A DNA stretch of 64,000 nt. It comes from SZUA-36 sp963704855 (lineage in GTDB: Bacteria > Pseudomonadota > Gammaproteobacteria > Xanthomonadales > SZUA-36). Made by a program: the position numbers and the translations under genes. Location of the stretch: contig CAVPHY010000028.1 of assembly GCA_963704855.1 (NCBI GenBank), positions 1 through 64,000 of the forward strand, written 5' to 3'. Positions 18,135-27,997 of this stretch are shown here, in pieces. Position 1 is the stretch's first letter, and every line of letters begins with the position of its first letter. The notes under the pieces are model-generated. The model did not search any database. It had not been told where the DNA came from and saw nothing but the letters and a program-made list of their open reading frames with translations.

Positions 18135-19593
18135 ATGAAACTGAAGCTCATCCACAAACTGCTGATTGCAATGTTCACTTGCGCTGCGCTGGTGTTGGTG
18201 CTGATCACGCTGGTCACGCGTGCCAGTATTGGCCGTGGATTCATCGATTTTCTGCAGCACCAGGAACGCAGCCAGGTGGAGCTTGTCGTGCCGGAGCTGG
18301 CCAACTGGTACAGCACTCACGGTAGCTGGGATGACCTGGCCCGAAACCCACGTGAGTTTTATAGCCTCGTATTCAACGCCCTGCTGCAGGATTCTGAAAC
18401 CCGGTTCGAACTTGGACCGGGAAGAACAAACCCTCCACCACACGGTGGACGCAGAGGTCCCGGATTTCAAGGCCAGAGAGGCGGACCGGGACCGCTTGGA
18501 CGCAATGGTCTTCCCCAACGCATCTTCCTGCTGGATGCGAATCATGACACCGTCACCGGAGAAACCCCGGCGGAAATCCGGGAAGACAACCTATTGGCTA
18601 TTAAAATCGATGGCACAGCGGTCGGTTGGCTGGGTTTTGCCATGATTCAAGATATAGCCCTACCTGCGGAAGAGGCCTTTATTACCCGGTTACGCAATAA
18701 CCTGCTCATCGGCCTGGCGCTGGGCTTGGCCGTGGCCGCGTTATTGGCATGGCTGCTGGCCCGGCACCTGAGCCGGCCGGTTCACGAGGTCGCACAGGGT
18801 ATCAGGGCGCTGGCAGCCGGTGATTTCAATAAACGACTGGAAACCCGCGGTAGCGATGAGATTGCAAAGCTCGGCGATGACGTCAATCGCCTGTCATGCG
18901 CACTGAGTGAGCATGAGACCGCCCGTAAAAGATGGATGTCCGATATGGCGCATGAACTGCGCACGCCGCTGGCGATTATCAGTGGCGAACTCGAAGCGAT
19001 GAGCGATGGTGTGCGCCCCATGAACAGGGAACACCTCGATTCGGTTCGTGACGAGGTCACCCATCTCTCCGCGCTTGTCGATGACCTGCACAGCCTGGCA
19101 CTGACCGATTCCGGCGCGTTGGCCTACAAGATGCAAGCGGTGGACATCGGTGAACTGGTCGCAGTTGACGGCAGATTCCTACCGGGTTCATGCGGAAAAG
19201 AAAGGGCTTGATCTCAGTTATTCGGGTCAGGATCAAACAATCATCGTACAGGGGGATGAACAGCGTTTAAGGCAACTGTTACGCAACCTGCTTGACAACG
19301 CAGTACGTTATACGGACCCGGGCGGCAAAATCTCTGTCCTGCTCAGGAAGGACGGGCAACAGGCGCTGCTCACCATCAGCGATAGCGCGCCCGGCGCGAG
19401 TAAGGACGAATGCGAGCAGCTGTTCGAACGTCTGTATCGCCTGGAAGGCAGCCGCAACCGCAACTCGGGCGGCAGCGGGCTCGGTCTCGCTATTTGCCGT
19501 AACATCGTTGAAGCCCACGGCGGGCGAATAACGGCTCAGCCGGGTCCGGATGGCGGCCTTTTGATAACGACCACATTGCCATTGGACGCATGA
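18135..19593 (+). CDS. baeS: BaeS-like sensor histidine kinase (one frameshift)
   Basis: The repaired protein has about 485 residues. It has an N-terminal helix, a periplasmic sensor of about 130 residues rich in Gly/Pro/Arg, a second helix (LLIGLALGLAVAALLAWLLA), HAMP, an H-box with MAHELRTPLAIISGELEA, and N/G boxes (NLLDNAVRYTDPGG, GGSGLGLAI). The similarity to E. coli BaeS runs along the whole length, including LVDDLHSLALTDSGALAY. The frame changes by one base near 19155-19165, between DIGELV and QLTADSYRVHAEKKG. The stop overlaps the regulator start (ATGA). It senses envelope stress by family analogy. Confidence 0.85.
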
Positions 19594-20270
19594 ATTCACC
19601 GGCCATCATCCTGATAGTCGAAGACGAGGCGAAAATTGCCAGCCTGCTGCGTGATTACCTGGAAAAGATCGGCGGCTACCAAACCCGTTGGGTAGACCGT
19701 GGTGATGAGGCGGTTCAGGTTTTCGAGGAAGTTTCACCAGATCTCGTGCTGCTGGACCTGATGCTTCCCGGTATGGACGGCCTTGAAGTGTGCAAGGCAA
19801 TCCGGCAAAAAAGCCAGGTACCGGTCATCATGGTGACGGCGCTGGTCGAAGAGATCGATCGTCTGCTGGGCCTGGAGCTGGGTGCGGATGATTACATTTG
19901 TAAACCCTTCAGCCCCAGGGAAGTCGTTGCCAGGGTTAAAGCCGTGTTGCGCAGGGCTGGTGCCTCCGGACACAACACCAAGCTTTCCGGTTTGCTGATT
20001 GATGAAGAACGACATGTGGCCAGTATCGATAACAGGCCGCTCAAACTCTCACCGGTGGAATTCGCCCTGCTCAGTCGCCTCGCAGCGCAGCCCGGGCGGG
20101 TATTCTCGCGGGATCAGTTGATGAGTTCCATTTACAGTGACTACCGGATCGTCACCGACCGGACCGTGGATACGCACGTCAAGAACCTGCGGCGCAAACT
20201 GGCAGAGTCCGGTGCCGGTGCTGATCTGATTGAGTCCGTCTATGGTGTTGGCTACCGGCTGGCCACCTGA
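19590..20270 (+). CDS. baeR: BaeR-like response regulator
   Basis: The protein has 226 residues. The receiver domain has ILIVEDEAKIASLLRDYLEK, the phospho-acceptor Asp in LVLLDLMLPGMDG and the switch Lys in DDYICKPFSPREVVARVK. A C-terminal OmpR/PhoB winged helix follows, with SRDQLMSSIYSDYRIVTDRT. The phrase EEIDRLLGLELGADDYICKP is close to BaeR. It is translationally coupled to the kinase. Likely targets are the adjacent spy-like gene and perhaps the export operon at 12-17 kb; this is inferred from the E. coli BaeR regulon. Confidence 0.88.
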   Translation: MNSPAIILIVEDEAKIASLLRDYLEKIGGYQTRWVDRGDEAVQVFEEVSPDLVLLDLMLPGMDGLEVCKAIRQKSQVPVIMVTALVEEIDRLLGLELGADDYICKPFSPREVVARVKAVLRRAGASGHNTKLSGLLIDEERHVASIDNRPLKLSPVEFALLSRLAAQPGRVFSRDQLMSSIYSDYRIVTDRTVDTHVKNLRRKLAESGAGADLIESVYGVGYRLAT

Positions 20271-20353
20271 AAGTTCAGGATTAGCGGGAAAGGACATGGA
20301 TTCCCCAACGAGATAGAATAGTGGCCTGCTACAGCACCTGGGGAGTTTGCGCT

Positions 20354-21784
20354 ATGACTATGCCGAACCAACGGAAGTTTTATATCGACGGGCAATGGGT
20401 TGATCCTGTCGAGCCAAGCAATTTCGAAGTGTTCAGCCCGGCAACCGAGGCGTCGGTCGCGACCATATCGATGGGTTTGCCCGAAGATATTGACCTCGCC
20501 GTGAAGGCGGCCCGGCGCGCATTTGAGTCCTGGTCGCTTACATCGAAGAAAGACCGCCTGGATCTTTTACAGAAAATCCTGAAAATCTATAAAAAACGCT
20601 ATGACGAGATGGCGGAGATTATCAGCCTGGAACTCGGCGCGCCGATCAGCATGTCACGCAAATCACAGGCCGCCTGCGGTGTTGGTCACCTGGAGGGTTT
20701 CCTGGCTGCGCTCGAGAGCCTGCAGCTTCGCCAGCAGTTACCTAACGGCGATACGCTGATCCGTGAACCCATCGGTGTTTGCGGCCTGATTACACCCTGG
20801 AACTGGCCGGTCAACCAGATCGCGCTCAAGGTGCTGCCGGCCCTGGCGACGGGTTGTACCTGTGTGCTGAAACCAAGTGAACTGACACCGCTCAGCGCGA
20901 TCCTGTATGCTGAAATCCTGCATGAGGCCGGTGTCCCCAAGGGTGTGTTCAACCTCGTCAACGGTGAAGGACCGGTTGCCGGTGCCGCCCTGTCACGGCA
21001 CCCCGATGTGGACATGATGTCGTTCACGGGGTCCACCCGGGCGGGTATTGCGGTGACCCGGGATGCTGCGCATACCGTCAAGAAGGTCACGCTGGAACTG
21101 GGTGGTAAATCACCGAATATCCTGTTCGCGGACGCGGATGTGGAAAAGGCTGTGAAACGCGGGGTTTTCGGTTGTTTTTATAATTCCGGACAGTCCTGCA
21201 ATGCGCCGACACGTATGCTGGTCGAGCGTTCCATTTACAAAAATGTGCTGGAGATCGCAAAGGCCACGGGTGAAAGCCAGAAGGTTGGGAATCCCGCTGA
21301 GGAAGGCCGTCATATCGGCCCCGTGATAAGCGCACTTCAGTTCAATCGCATACAGGCCCTGATCGAGGCGGGTATCGAGCAGGGCGCGACCCTGTTGCTG
21401 GGTGGCCTCGGTAAACCGCCCGGATTTGAAAAGGGTTATTTCGTCAAGCCCACTATTTTCTGTGATGTGCGCAATGACATGCGAATCGCACGCGAGGAAA
21501 TATTCGGACCGGTGCTGAGTATCATTCCATTCGAGGATGAGGATGAGGCGGTGCGTATTGCAAACGACACCCCCTATGGCCTTGCCGCTTACGTGGAGAC
21601 AGGTGACAGCGACAGGGCGGAACGGGTTGCAGGAAGACTGCGCGCAGGGCAAGTCTATATCAACGGCACCGAGTGCGCCTATGGCAGCCCGTTTGGTGGC
21701 TACAAGACCTCAGGGTTGGGCCGCGAGGGCGGTCTTTTCGGTCTCGAGGACTTCCTGGAAATCAAGGCCGTGTCACGGCCTTAA
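20354..21784 (+). CDS. NAD(P)-dependent aldehyde dehydrogenase
   Basis: The protein has about 476 residues from the ATG at 20354; the upstream start at 20321 adds eleven residues that are not typical. Signatures are TPWNWPVNQIALKVLPALA, the catalytic Glu in VTLELGGKSPN and the catalytic Cys in NSGQSCNAPTRM. It oxidises an aldehyde to a carboxylate, substrate unknown. Its TAA overlaps the nadB stop codon, the two genes converging tail to tail with no intergenic terminator. Confidence 0.88.
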   Translation: MTMPNQRKFYIDGQWVDPVEPSNFEVFSPATEASVATISMGLPEDIDLAVKAARRAFESWSLTSKKDRLDLLQKILKIYKKRYDEMAEIISLELGAPISMSRKSQAACGVGHLEGFLAALESLQLRQQLPNGDTLIREPIGVCGLITPWNWPVNQIALKVLPALATGCTCVLKPSELTPLSAILYAEILHEAGVPKGVFNLVNGEGPVAGAALSRHPDVDMMSFTGSTRAGIAVTRDAAHTVKKVTLELGGKSPNILFADADVEKAVKRGVFGCFYNSGQSCNAPTRMLVERSIYKNVLEIAKATGESQKVGNPAEEGRHIGPVISALQFNRIQALIEAGIEQGATLLLGGLGKPPGFEKGYFVKPTIFCDVRNDMRIAREEIFGPVLSIIPFEDEDEAVRIANDTPYGLAAYVETGDSDRAERVAGRLRAGQVYINGTECAYGSPFGGYKTSGLGREGGLFGLEDFLEIKAVSRP

Positions 21785-23337
21785 TCGTCGTCAACCACGA
21801 AGTGGCAACCCCTGCTTTCGGGGTTCAGTTTTGCGGCATGCACCACCAGCAGGGCAGTTTGCACGGCATTTCTGAGTTCGATTAACTCGCGGCTCAGGTG
21901 GCAGTCGCTGTAGAACGACTGTACCTCCTCGCGCAGTTCGAGCAGTATCCGCCTGGCCCGTGTCAGGCGGCGGTTTGAACGGACGATGCCCGCATAATTC
22001 CACATGGTCTGTCTGACCAGGCCCAGATCCTGCTGGATCAGTGTCGGGTCAGCATGCCGGCGCGGACTTTTCCACGCGGGTGGTTCCGGCAAACGAAATT
22101 CCATTGTCCCAATATCGGCGATGTCTGCCTTTGCCGTGAATTTCGCGCCCGTCAGGCACTCGAGCAGGGAGGTGCTGGCGAGGCGGTTGGCCCCGTGCAG
22201 ACCGGTACAACCAGTTTCGCCGATGGCATTGAGGTGCCTGACATTGGTGCGGCCATTGAGGTCGGTATGGACACCGCCGCAGGAATAATGCGCGGCCGGC
22301 ACAACCGGGATCGGCTCGGATGTGATGTCAATTCCGGATTCACTGCAACGCCGGTAGATGTACGGGAAGCGCTCGCGGATAAACTCCGGCTTCAGCGCCG
22401 CGAGGTCAAGATAGACGCAGGCGTCGCCGCTGTTGACCATCTCGCTGTGAATCGCGCGTGAAACGATGTCGCGAGGCGCCAGCGAACCCAGCTCATGTAC
22501 ATCGTCCATGAACCTTTCACCGCGGCCGTTCACCAGCACGGCGCCTTCGCCCCGCAGTGCCTCGGTGATCAGGAAGTGTGGTGCATTCAGACCGTAAAAA
22601 ACGGTCGGATGAAACTGCACGTACTCGAGATCGATCAGGCGGGCGCCAACCCGGTAGGCCATCGCGTAGCCGTGGCCGACCGATCCCTGGCGGTTGGTGG
22701 AGTGCTGGAAGATCTGGCCCAGTCCGCCGGTTGCCAGGATCGTCTTGCGTGCAACGATGGCGACGGGCTCACCACTTTCACCGTCCAGCACATAGGCGCC
22801 GAAACAGGTGAGCGGTTCGAAACGGTCGGCCGGTTTTCCGGTATTGTGTGACAGCGTCAGCAGGTCGATCGCGACCGATCCCATCTGCCGTGTGATGTTG
22901 GTGGTTGCATCGACACAGGCGGCTACCGACGTAAGAATGGCCCGGCCGGTCAGGTCTTTTGCATGAATGATCCGGCGTTCGCTGTGGCCGCCTTCACGGG
23001 TTAGTTCAAGTTCACCATCGGATTCGCGGTCAAAGGCGACATCCAACTCATCCAGCAGTAATTCACGGACAGCGACCGGCCCTTCCTTTACCAGTTGTTC
23101 GATGGCGGCCGGGTTGGCCATGCCGTCACTGGCGGTCATGATGTCACGGGTCAGCGAGTCCGGCCGGGCAGATGTATCGAAAATGATACCGCCCTGGGCC
23201 CAGTCACTATTGGCCTCCGACGGCCCGCCGAGGGACAGTAACTGCACCTCGAGCCCGGCCCGCGCGGCGTGCAATGCATAGGCTGAACCGGCCAGGCCGG
23301 CGCCGATGACGAGGCAGTCAGTGTGAATAACCTTCAT
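21781..23337 (-). CDS. nadB: L-aspartate oxidase
   Basis: The protein has 518 residues, as usual for NadB. The N-terminal FAD-binding motif CLVIGAGLAGSAYALHAARAG is followed by SDWAQGGI and the succinate-dehydrogenase-like HPTVFYG and GEGAVLVNGRGERFM region, then RLASTSLLECL. It converts L-aspartate to iminoaspartate, the first step of de novo NAD synthesis. It starts six bases after nadC ends and is the last gene of the dsr-nad transcript as read here. Confidence 0.93.
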   Translation of the reverse strand: MKVIHTDCLVIGAGLAGSAYALHAARAGLEVQLLSLGGPSEANSDWAQGGIIFDTSARPDSLTRDIMTASDGMANPAAIEQLVKEGPVAVRELLLDELDVAFDRESDGELELTREGGHSERRIIHAKDLTGRAILTSVAACVDATTNITRQMGSVAIDLLTLSHNTGKPADRFEPLTCFGAYVLDGESGEPVAIVARKTILATGGLGQIFQHSTNRQGSVGHGYAMAYRVGARLIDLEYVQFHPTVFYGLNAPHFLITEALRGEGAVLVNGRGERFMDDVHELGSLAPRDIVSRAIHSEMVNSGDACVYLDLAALKPEFIRERFPYIYRRCSESGIDITSEPIPVVPAAHYSCGGVHTDLNGRTNVRHLNAIGETGCTGLHGANRLASTSLLECLTGAKFTAKADIADIGTMEFRLPEPPAWKSPRRHADPTLIQQDLGLVRQTMWNYAGIVRSNRRLTRARRILLELREEVQSFYSDCHLSRELIELRNAVQTALLVVHAAKLNPESRGCHFVVDDD

Positions 23338-23343
23338 TAGGGG

Positions 23344-24183
23344 CTACCCATTGAAAACGATCATGCTGAAATCCGCAGCGGGTGCGGAGTGCGTCAAGGC
23401 GCCCACACTTATGACATCCACACCCGGCAGGGCGTAATCTGCGATGGTATCGAGCCTGACACCACCCGATATCTCGATGATCGCGGTCTTGTTTATCAAT
23501 GCGACGGCCTCCTCGATCTGCGCCGGTGTCATATTGTCCAGCATGATTACTTCCGCACCGGCTTGCAGCGCTTCTTTGACATCATTCAGTGATTCGGTCT
23601 CGACTTCGATCTTCGCGCTATGCGGCGCGAAGCGGCGGGCCATCTCAACCGCTTTTGCGATGGAGCCTGCCGCGGCGATATGGTTTTCCTTGATAAGAAC
23701 GTGCTCACCGAGGGACGAGCGGTGATTGAAACAACCGCCACAGCGTACCGCGTATTTTTCCAGTGCACGCCAGCCTGGCGTGGTTTTACGGGTGTCAACG
23801 ATACGCACACCCGTGCCGGTCTTTTGCGCCGCATCGGCAAACCGGCGCGACAGGGTGGCGATACCCGATAACCGCTGCAGGAAGTTCAGAGCGGTACGTT
23901 CGGCGGTCAGCAACGAAATGGTCGGCCCCTTTACAACGAGAACAGTGCTCCCCGCGCTGAGCCGTTCACCATCACTTGTTTCAAGATCCACCTCCAGGGC
24001 AGGATCGACACGGCCGAATATGCGTTTGGCAATATCGAGCCCGCACACCACCATGTCCTGGCGCGCCAGGATGCGTGCCTGTGATACGTGATCCGCCGCA
24101 AAAATGGACTGGCTGGTGACGTCACCGAAGGCGGCGTCCTCCTCCAGTGCAAGGTCGATCAGCGTGTCAATTCTGGGCAGCAT
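23344..24183 (-). CDS. nadC: Nicotinate-nucleotide diphosphorylase (carboxylating)
   Basis: The protein has 279 residues from MLPRIDTLIDLALEED, overlapping the end of nadA by 17 bases. A longer frame exists to 24237 but reaches further into nadA. Signatures include EDAAFGDVTS, RIVDTRKTTPGWRALEKYAV, GGCFNHRSSLGEHVLIKENH and EVIMLDNMTP, all quinolinate phosphoribosyltransferase elements. It makes nicotinate mononucleotide from quinolinate and PRPP. Confidence 0.93.
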   Translation of the reverse strand: MLPRIDTLIDLALEEDAAFGDVTSQSIFAADHVSQARILARQDMVVCGLDIAKRIFGRVDPALEVDLETSDGERLSAGSTVLVVKGPTISLLTAERTALNFLQRLSGIATLSRRFADAAQKTGTGVRIVDTRKTTPGWRALEKYAVRCGGCFNHRSSLGEHVLIKENHIAAAGSIAKAVEMARRFAPHSAKIEVETESLNDVKEALQAGAEVIMLDNMTPAQIEEAVALINKTAIIEISGGVRLDTIADYALPGVDVISVGALTHSAPAADFSMIVFNG

Positions 24184-25219
24184 ATTCAAACATCCTCTCG
24201 ATACAACGGCTTGCGCGCTTGGCCAGGTCCGCTTCAAGTGTGATGATCTGTTCCGGCTTCGGGTTTTTGAGCGCGTCCCGGATTTTAACCAGCGTGTTCA
24301 TTTTCATGTACGGGCAAAGCCTGCAACCACCGATAAAGTTCTTCTCAGGGTCCTCGACCGCCAGGCGGCTGACCAGGCCGCACTCGGTCAGCATCAGGAA
24401 GTATGGCGCCTCGGTGGTTTTGACGTATTTCATCATCTCACCGGTGCTGCCAAGAAAATCGACCAGTTCTGCAACCTCCTGGGTGCATTCGGGATGGGCA
24501 ACAATTTTCAGACCCGGAAAGGTCCGGCGTGCCTCGGCGATCTGTTCGGTGGTAAATTCCTCGTGCACGATGCAGGTTCCATCGGACGAAATGATCTCCT
24601 TGTCCACACCCCGCTTTGCCAGTTCCTTACGCACGTTGTCTGCCATCAGCCGATCCGGTACGAAAAGAATACGTTTCTGTGGCAGGGCGGCGATGATGTT
24701 GTAAACATTGCCCGAGGTAACGCAGACATCTGATTCTGCTTTGACCTCAGCCGTGCTGTTTATGTAACACACGACGGCGGCATCAGGGTACAGGGCCTTC
24801 ATGTTGCGGACATCGGTACCGCTGATCGAGTCTGCCAGGCTGCAACCCGAATCCCGGTCAGGTACCACCACCAGCGCGTCCGGCGACAGGATCTTGGCGG
24901 TCTCGGCCATGAAGACGACACCGGCGAAAACGATGACGTCAGCCTTCGCCTTCTTTGCCTGCGCCGCGAGAAAGTAGGAATCGCCCTTGAAATCGCCAAC
25001 ACCGTAAACCACTTCCGGTTCGACATAGGAGTGGGCGAGTATCACCGCGTTTTTTTCCTTCTTGAGCTGGTTGATTTCCAGTGTCAGCGGGGCAATTTCC
25101 CTGCAGGTCTCAATATTCCACTTGCGGCCGGCGCTGCACTCGACATGCATCAACGAGCGCAGCAGACGAATCGCTTCGGCTTCGATCGGGTCGGTGGGTT
25201 TTTGAACTGGGTTACTCAT
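24167..25219 (-). CDS. nadA: Quinolinate synthase A
   Basis: The protein has 350 residues. The three cysteines expected to hold the [4Fe-4S] cluster occur in DSGCSLADS, AHPECTQEV and GGCRLCPYMKMN. It condenses iminoaspartate with dihydroxyacetone phosphate to quinolinate. It lies about 80 bases after dsrN on the same strand and leads nadC and nadB, so NAD synthesis may be partly co-transcribed with sulfur oxidation genes. Confidence 0.94.
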   Translation of the reverse strand: MSNPVQKPTDPIEAEAIRLLRSLMHVECSAGRKWNIETCREIAPLTLEINQLKKEKNAVILAHSYVEPEVVYGVGDFKGDSYFLAAQAKKAKADVIVFAGVVFMAETAKILSPDALVVVPDRDSGCSLADSISGTDVRNMKALYPDAAVVCYINSTAEVKAESDVCVTSGNVYNIIAALPQKRILFVPDRLMADNVRKELAKRGVDKEIISSDGTCIVHEEFTTEQIAEARRTFPGLKIVAHPECTQEVAELVDFLGSTGEMMKYVKTTEAPYFLMLTECGLVSRLAVEDPEKNFIGGCRLCPYMKMNTLVKIRDALKNPKPEQIITLEADLAKRASRCIERMFEYAAQN

Positions 25220-25299
25220 AGTAAATTTCCAAACCGGATAGCAGGTATTGATATTAGGCTGAAAATGGACGCTTACAAGGTTGAAATGGAGCGCTGGTC

Positions 25300-26724
25300 T
25301 TACCCTGGTGGTTTCGGCTTGCCGGATTTTTCGCGGACGAATGCGACGAAACGTTCGACCCAGGGGTTGGCCGCGGTATTGCGGTGGTGTGCAAAACCGG
25401 CCAGCAAGTTATTGATAATCAAGCCGTCACGATGGCCGTCGGTGCCGGTGCCGCGTATCACACTGTAGGCGAATGAGGGGTCTGTACCGAGGTTTCGCAA
25501 GCGGGCGTAATGAAACTCATGAACCGGGATATCGCTTGCCTCTTTTACCGCGTTTTGCGGTTGCGGCCATGGATTGTTACCGGATTCCCTGACCAGCATA
25601 TAGCCCCTGCCTTGCGGACGGTTGCCGACAACGGTATCAGCGGGAACGGCCCCGACCATGTCGGCGTCATTTCCGGCAAAGCTGATTCGCCGGGAAAGAT
25701 ACATCAGGCCGCCGCATTCAGCGTAGGCGGGTTTTCCCGCGGCCAGCGCCTCGCGGATTTCAGTTAACAGGCTGGTGTTGGCGGCCAGCGCTGCCAGCTG
25801 GGTTTCGGGAAAGCCCCCGCCAATGAACAGCCCATCGGCTTCGGGCAGGTGTTTGTCCCTTAGCGTGTCGAATGGTATGAGTTCGGCACCCGCACGTTCA
25901 AATGCCTCGAGATCATCGGGGTAATAAAAGCCAAATGCCGCATCGCGGGCAATGGCGATTCGTACATCGGGTTTCACCCTGGTGGAAACGGTTATTGATT
26001 TACCCGCCATCTGTTTCGCGTCCGGCGGCAGCTTGGCGGTGCCGGCGCATTCAACAATACGGTTGAGATCGACACCCAGCGAAACGGCGAATGTCAGGCG
26101 TGAGATCATCGTGTCGGCGGCGCCCTCACCCGAGGCCTCGTTTGCGGGAATCAGGCCAAGATGCCGTTCGGGAATTTCAAATGCAGCGTCACGTCCGATC
26201 GACCCCAGTACCTCGGCATCGGTATAGTGTTCCAGCGCCGCGCGCAGCTTGGCCTCATGACGTGCACCACCCACCTTGTTCAGTATCACACCGCAGATAT
26301 TCACATCCGGGTCAAAATCCAGGTAGCCGCGTACGAGCGGGGCAATACCACGGGTGATGCCAGCCGTATCGATCACCAGTACCACCGGCGCCCCGAGCAT
26401 ACAAGCAAGTGCGGCATTGCTGTCCGAGCCTTCAACATCAACACCATCGAACAGGCCCTTGTTGCCCTCGATCAAACCGATCGTTGACCCTTTCATCCCA
26501 TTGCTAAACGTCGTGATGATTTCTTCGCGGCTCTGGGTGTAAAAATCCAGGTTATAGCAAGGCCTGCCGGCAGCGCGTGTCAGCCACAGTGGATCGATAT
26601 AGTCGGGGCCTTTCTTGAAGGTCTGTACCGTCATTCCACGCTTTGCCAGTGCGGCCGTCAAACCGATTGAAACCGTTGTTTTACCGGAGGACTTGTGGGT
26701 TGCAGCGATGTATAAGTGGGCCAT
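25300..26724 (-). CDS. dsrN: DsrN, CbiA-like glutamine-dependent siroheme amidase
   Basis: The protein has 474 residues. An N-terminal P-loop domain (HKSSGKTTVSIGLTAALAKRG) and a class I glutamine amidotransferase domain (YAECGGLMYLSRRI, with Cys nucleophile) give the CobB/CbiA cobyrinate a,c-diamide synthase architecture. Next to dsrP this is DsrN, which amidates siroheme to siroamide for DsrAB in purple sulfur bacteria. No other cobalamin gene is nearby, which supports the dsr role. The stop lies about 80 bases before nadA. Confidence 0.9.
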   Translation of the reverse strand: MAHLYIAATHKSSGKTTVSIGLTAALAKRGMTVQTFKKGPDYIDPLWLTRAAGRPCYNLDFYTQSREEIITTFSNGMKGSTIGLIEGNKGLFDGVDVEGSDSNAALACMLGAPVVLVIDTAGITRGIAPLVRGYLDFDPDVNICGVILNKVGGARHEAKLRAALEHYTDAEVLGSIGRDAAFEIPERHLGLIPANEASGEGAADTMISRLTFAVSLGVDLNRIVECAGTAKLPPDAKQMAGKSITVSTRVKPDVRIAIARDAAFGFYYPDDLEAFERAGAELIPFDTLRDKHLPEADGLFIGGGFPETQLAALAANTSLLTEIREALAAGKPAYAECGGLMYLSRRISFAGNDADMVGAVPADTVVGNRPQGRGYMLVRESGNNPWPQPQNAVKEASDIPVHEFHYARLRNLGTDPSFAYSVIRGTGTDGHRDGLIINNLLAGFAHHRNTAANPWVERFVAFVREKSGKPKPPG

Positions 26725-26750
26725 CTGTGTTGCCCCTCAAGGCACTGGCG

Positions 26751-27974
26751 CTAGGGCCGGTTACTAACTGTTTTGTAGTGTGGGTCAATGGCTGCATCGG
26801 CCAGTGACACCGGTAGGAAGCGTAACAGTTTGAGGCCGAAAAGAACAATCAAACCCGCCAGTGCAACACCGCCGAGGCCGAGGCCGATTTCGGGCAGGCT
26901 CGGTGCATAGGCGGAAATAATGCCATCCTGGAAGCTCGAGCTGACTTCCATGCCCGGAAACAGGCTAAGGGGAAAGGCCTGGCCACCGATGACGATGACG
27001 TAGACCTGGGCGAATCCACCGATAATCACCAGGATGGATGCCAGCACCGCATTCCGGTTTGAACCCGCCACGGGCGGCCGGAATACCAGTACCATCGGCA
27101 GGATGCCACCGATGACAACCTGCCCGAGCCAGAACAGCAGGGTGTAAATACCGCCATCCATCAGGATGAAGCGCTCGACGCCGGTGTGTTCGGCCGCGTA
27201 AAGGTTGGCCAGGTGTTGCACCACCGTGAAATAAAGCACGGCGGCAGCGAAAACACCCAAAAGACGGCTGAGTTTCAACATGACGCTCTCACCGATATCC
27301 CGCTCACTGCCACGATACGCCGCGAGCAGGATGAGGATATAGACGGCCAGGCCGAACGAGAACGACATGGCGACAAACAACGGGGCCATGATGGCAGCGT
27401 CGTAAGCTTCGCGCGCAACCAGAAAACCGAAGATCGAACCGGTACCGGTTGTCAGTACCAACCGCCAGACGAACGCCACCAGGCCGGCCGTCTTTGCGTG
27501 CCGGTTCATCCGCCGTTCCATCTGCAGCCACAGGTAAACTGCAACGATCACCATGAAGCCGACATAGAGAAAAATATTCCACGCGAATATCGATTTGAAG
27601 TTGTAATGCGTCATCGCGACGATCAGCCGGTCTGGCCGGCCAAGGTCCAGCACCAGCACGACCAGCCCACCCACAAGCAGGGCAATGGCCAGCAGGCCGG
27701 ACAGGCGTCCCAACGGTTTGTACAAAGGCTTACCAAACACACTGCCGATGGAGGCGACATTCAGGGCGCCGGATGCGGCGACGATCAGGAAGATGGCGAA
27801 AACGTGCGGTGTGCCCCAGACAACCTGGTTGGTCATGCCGGTCACGTAATGACCGTAGTGTTCCATGTAAAACGCGCAGGCCAGGGCTGACAGCATGAGC
27901 ACGGCGAGAATCGCAGCCAGTGCATAGAAAGCGCTGCTGTTACCCTTGATTTCGCTGTAAGTGATTTGCTTCAC
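26751..27974 (-). CDS. dsrP: DsrP, NrfD-type quinone-interacting membrane subunit
   Basis: The protein has 407 residues with a GTG start. It has about ten membrane helices in the NrfD/PsrC fold, with charged residues kept in the membrane segments (for example LVLDLGRPDRLIVAMTHYNFKS). In the DsrMKJOP complex it exchanges electrons with the quinone pool alongside DsrM. It lies between dsrO and dsrN with short gaps. Confidence 0.92.
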   Translation of the reverse strand: MKQITYSEIKGNSSAFYALAAILAVLMLSALACAFYMEHYGHYVTGMTNQVVWGTPHVFAIFLIVAASGALNVASIGSVFGKPLYKPLGRLSGLLAIALLVGGLVVLVLDLGRPDRLIVAMTHYNFKSIFAWNIFLYVGFMVIVAVYLWLQMERRMNRHAKTAGLVAFVWRLVLTTGTGSIFGFLVAREAYDAAIMAPLFVAMSFSFGLAVYILILLAAYRGSERDIGESVMLKLSRLLGVFAAAVLYFTVVQHLANLYAAEHTGVERFILMDGGIYTLLFWLGQVVIGGILPMVLVFRPPVAGSNRNAVLASILVIIGGFAQVYVIVIGGQAFPLSLFPGMEVSSSFQDGIISAYAPSLPEIGLGLGGVALAGLIVLFGLKLLRFLPVSLADAAIDPHYKTVSNRP

Positions 27975-27997
27975 GTTATCGTCCCGGTTATTGGCGT

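Noticed and set aside
27186..27890. Long plus-strand frames inside the dsr operon (also at 29072, 30602, 32748 and 36462)
   Set aside because: They are antisense to well-conserved dsr genes, have unlikely compositions and no family resemblance; high GC produces such open frames.
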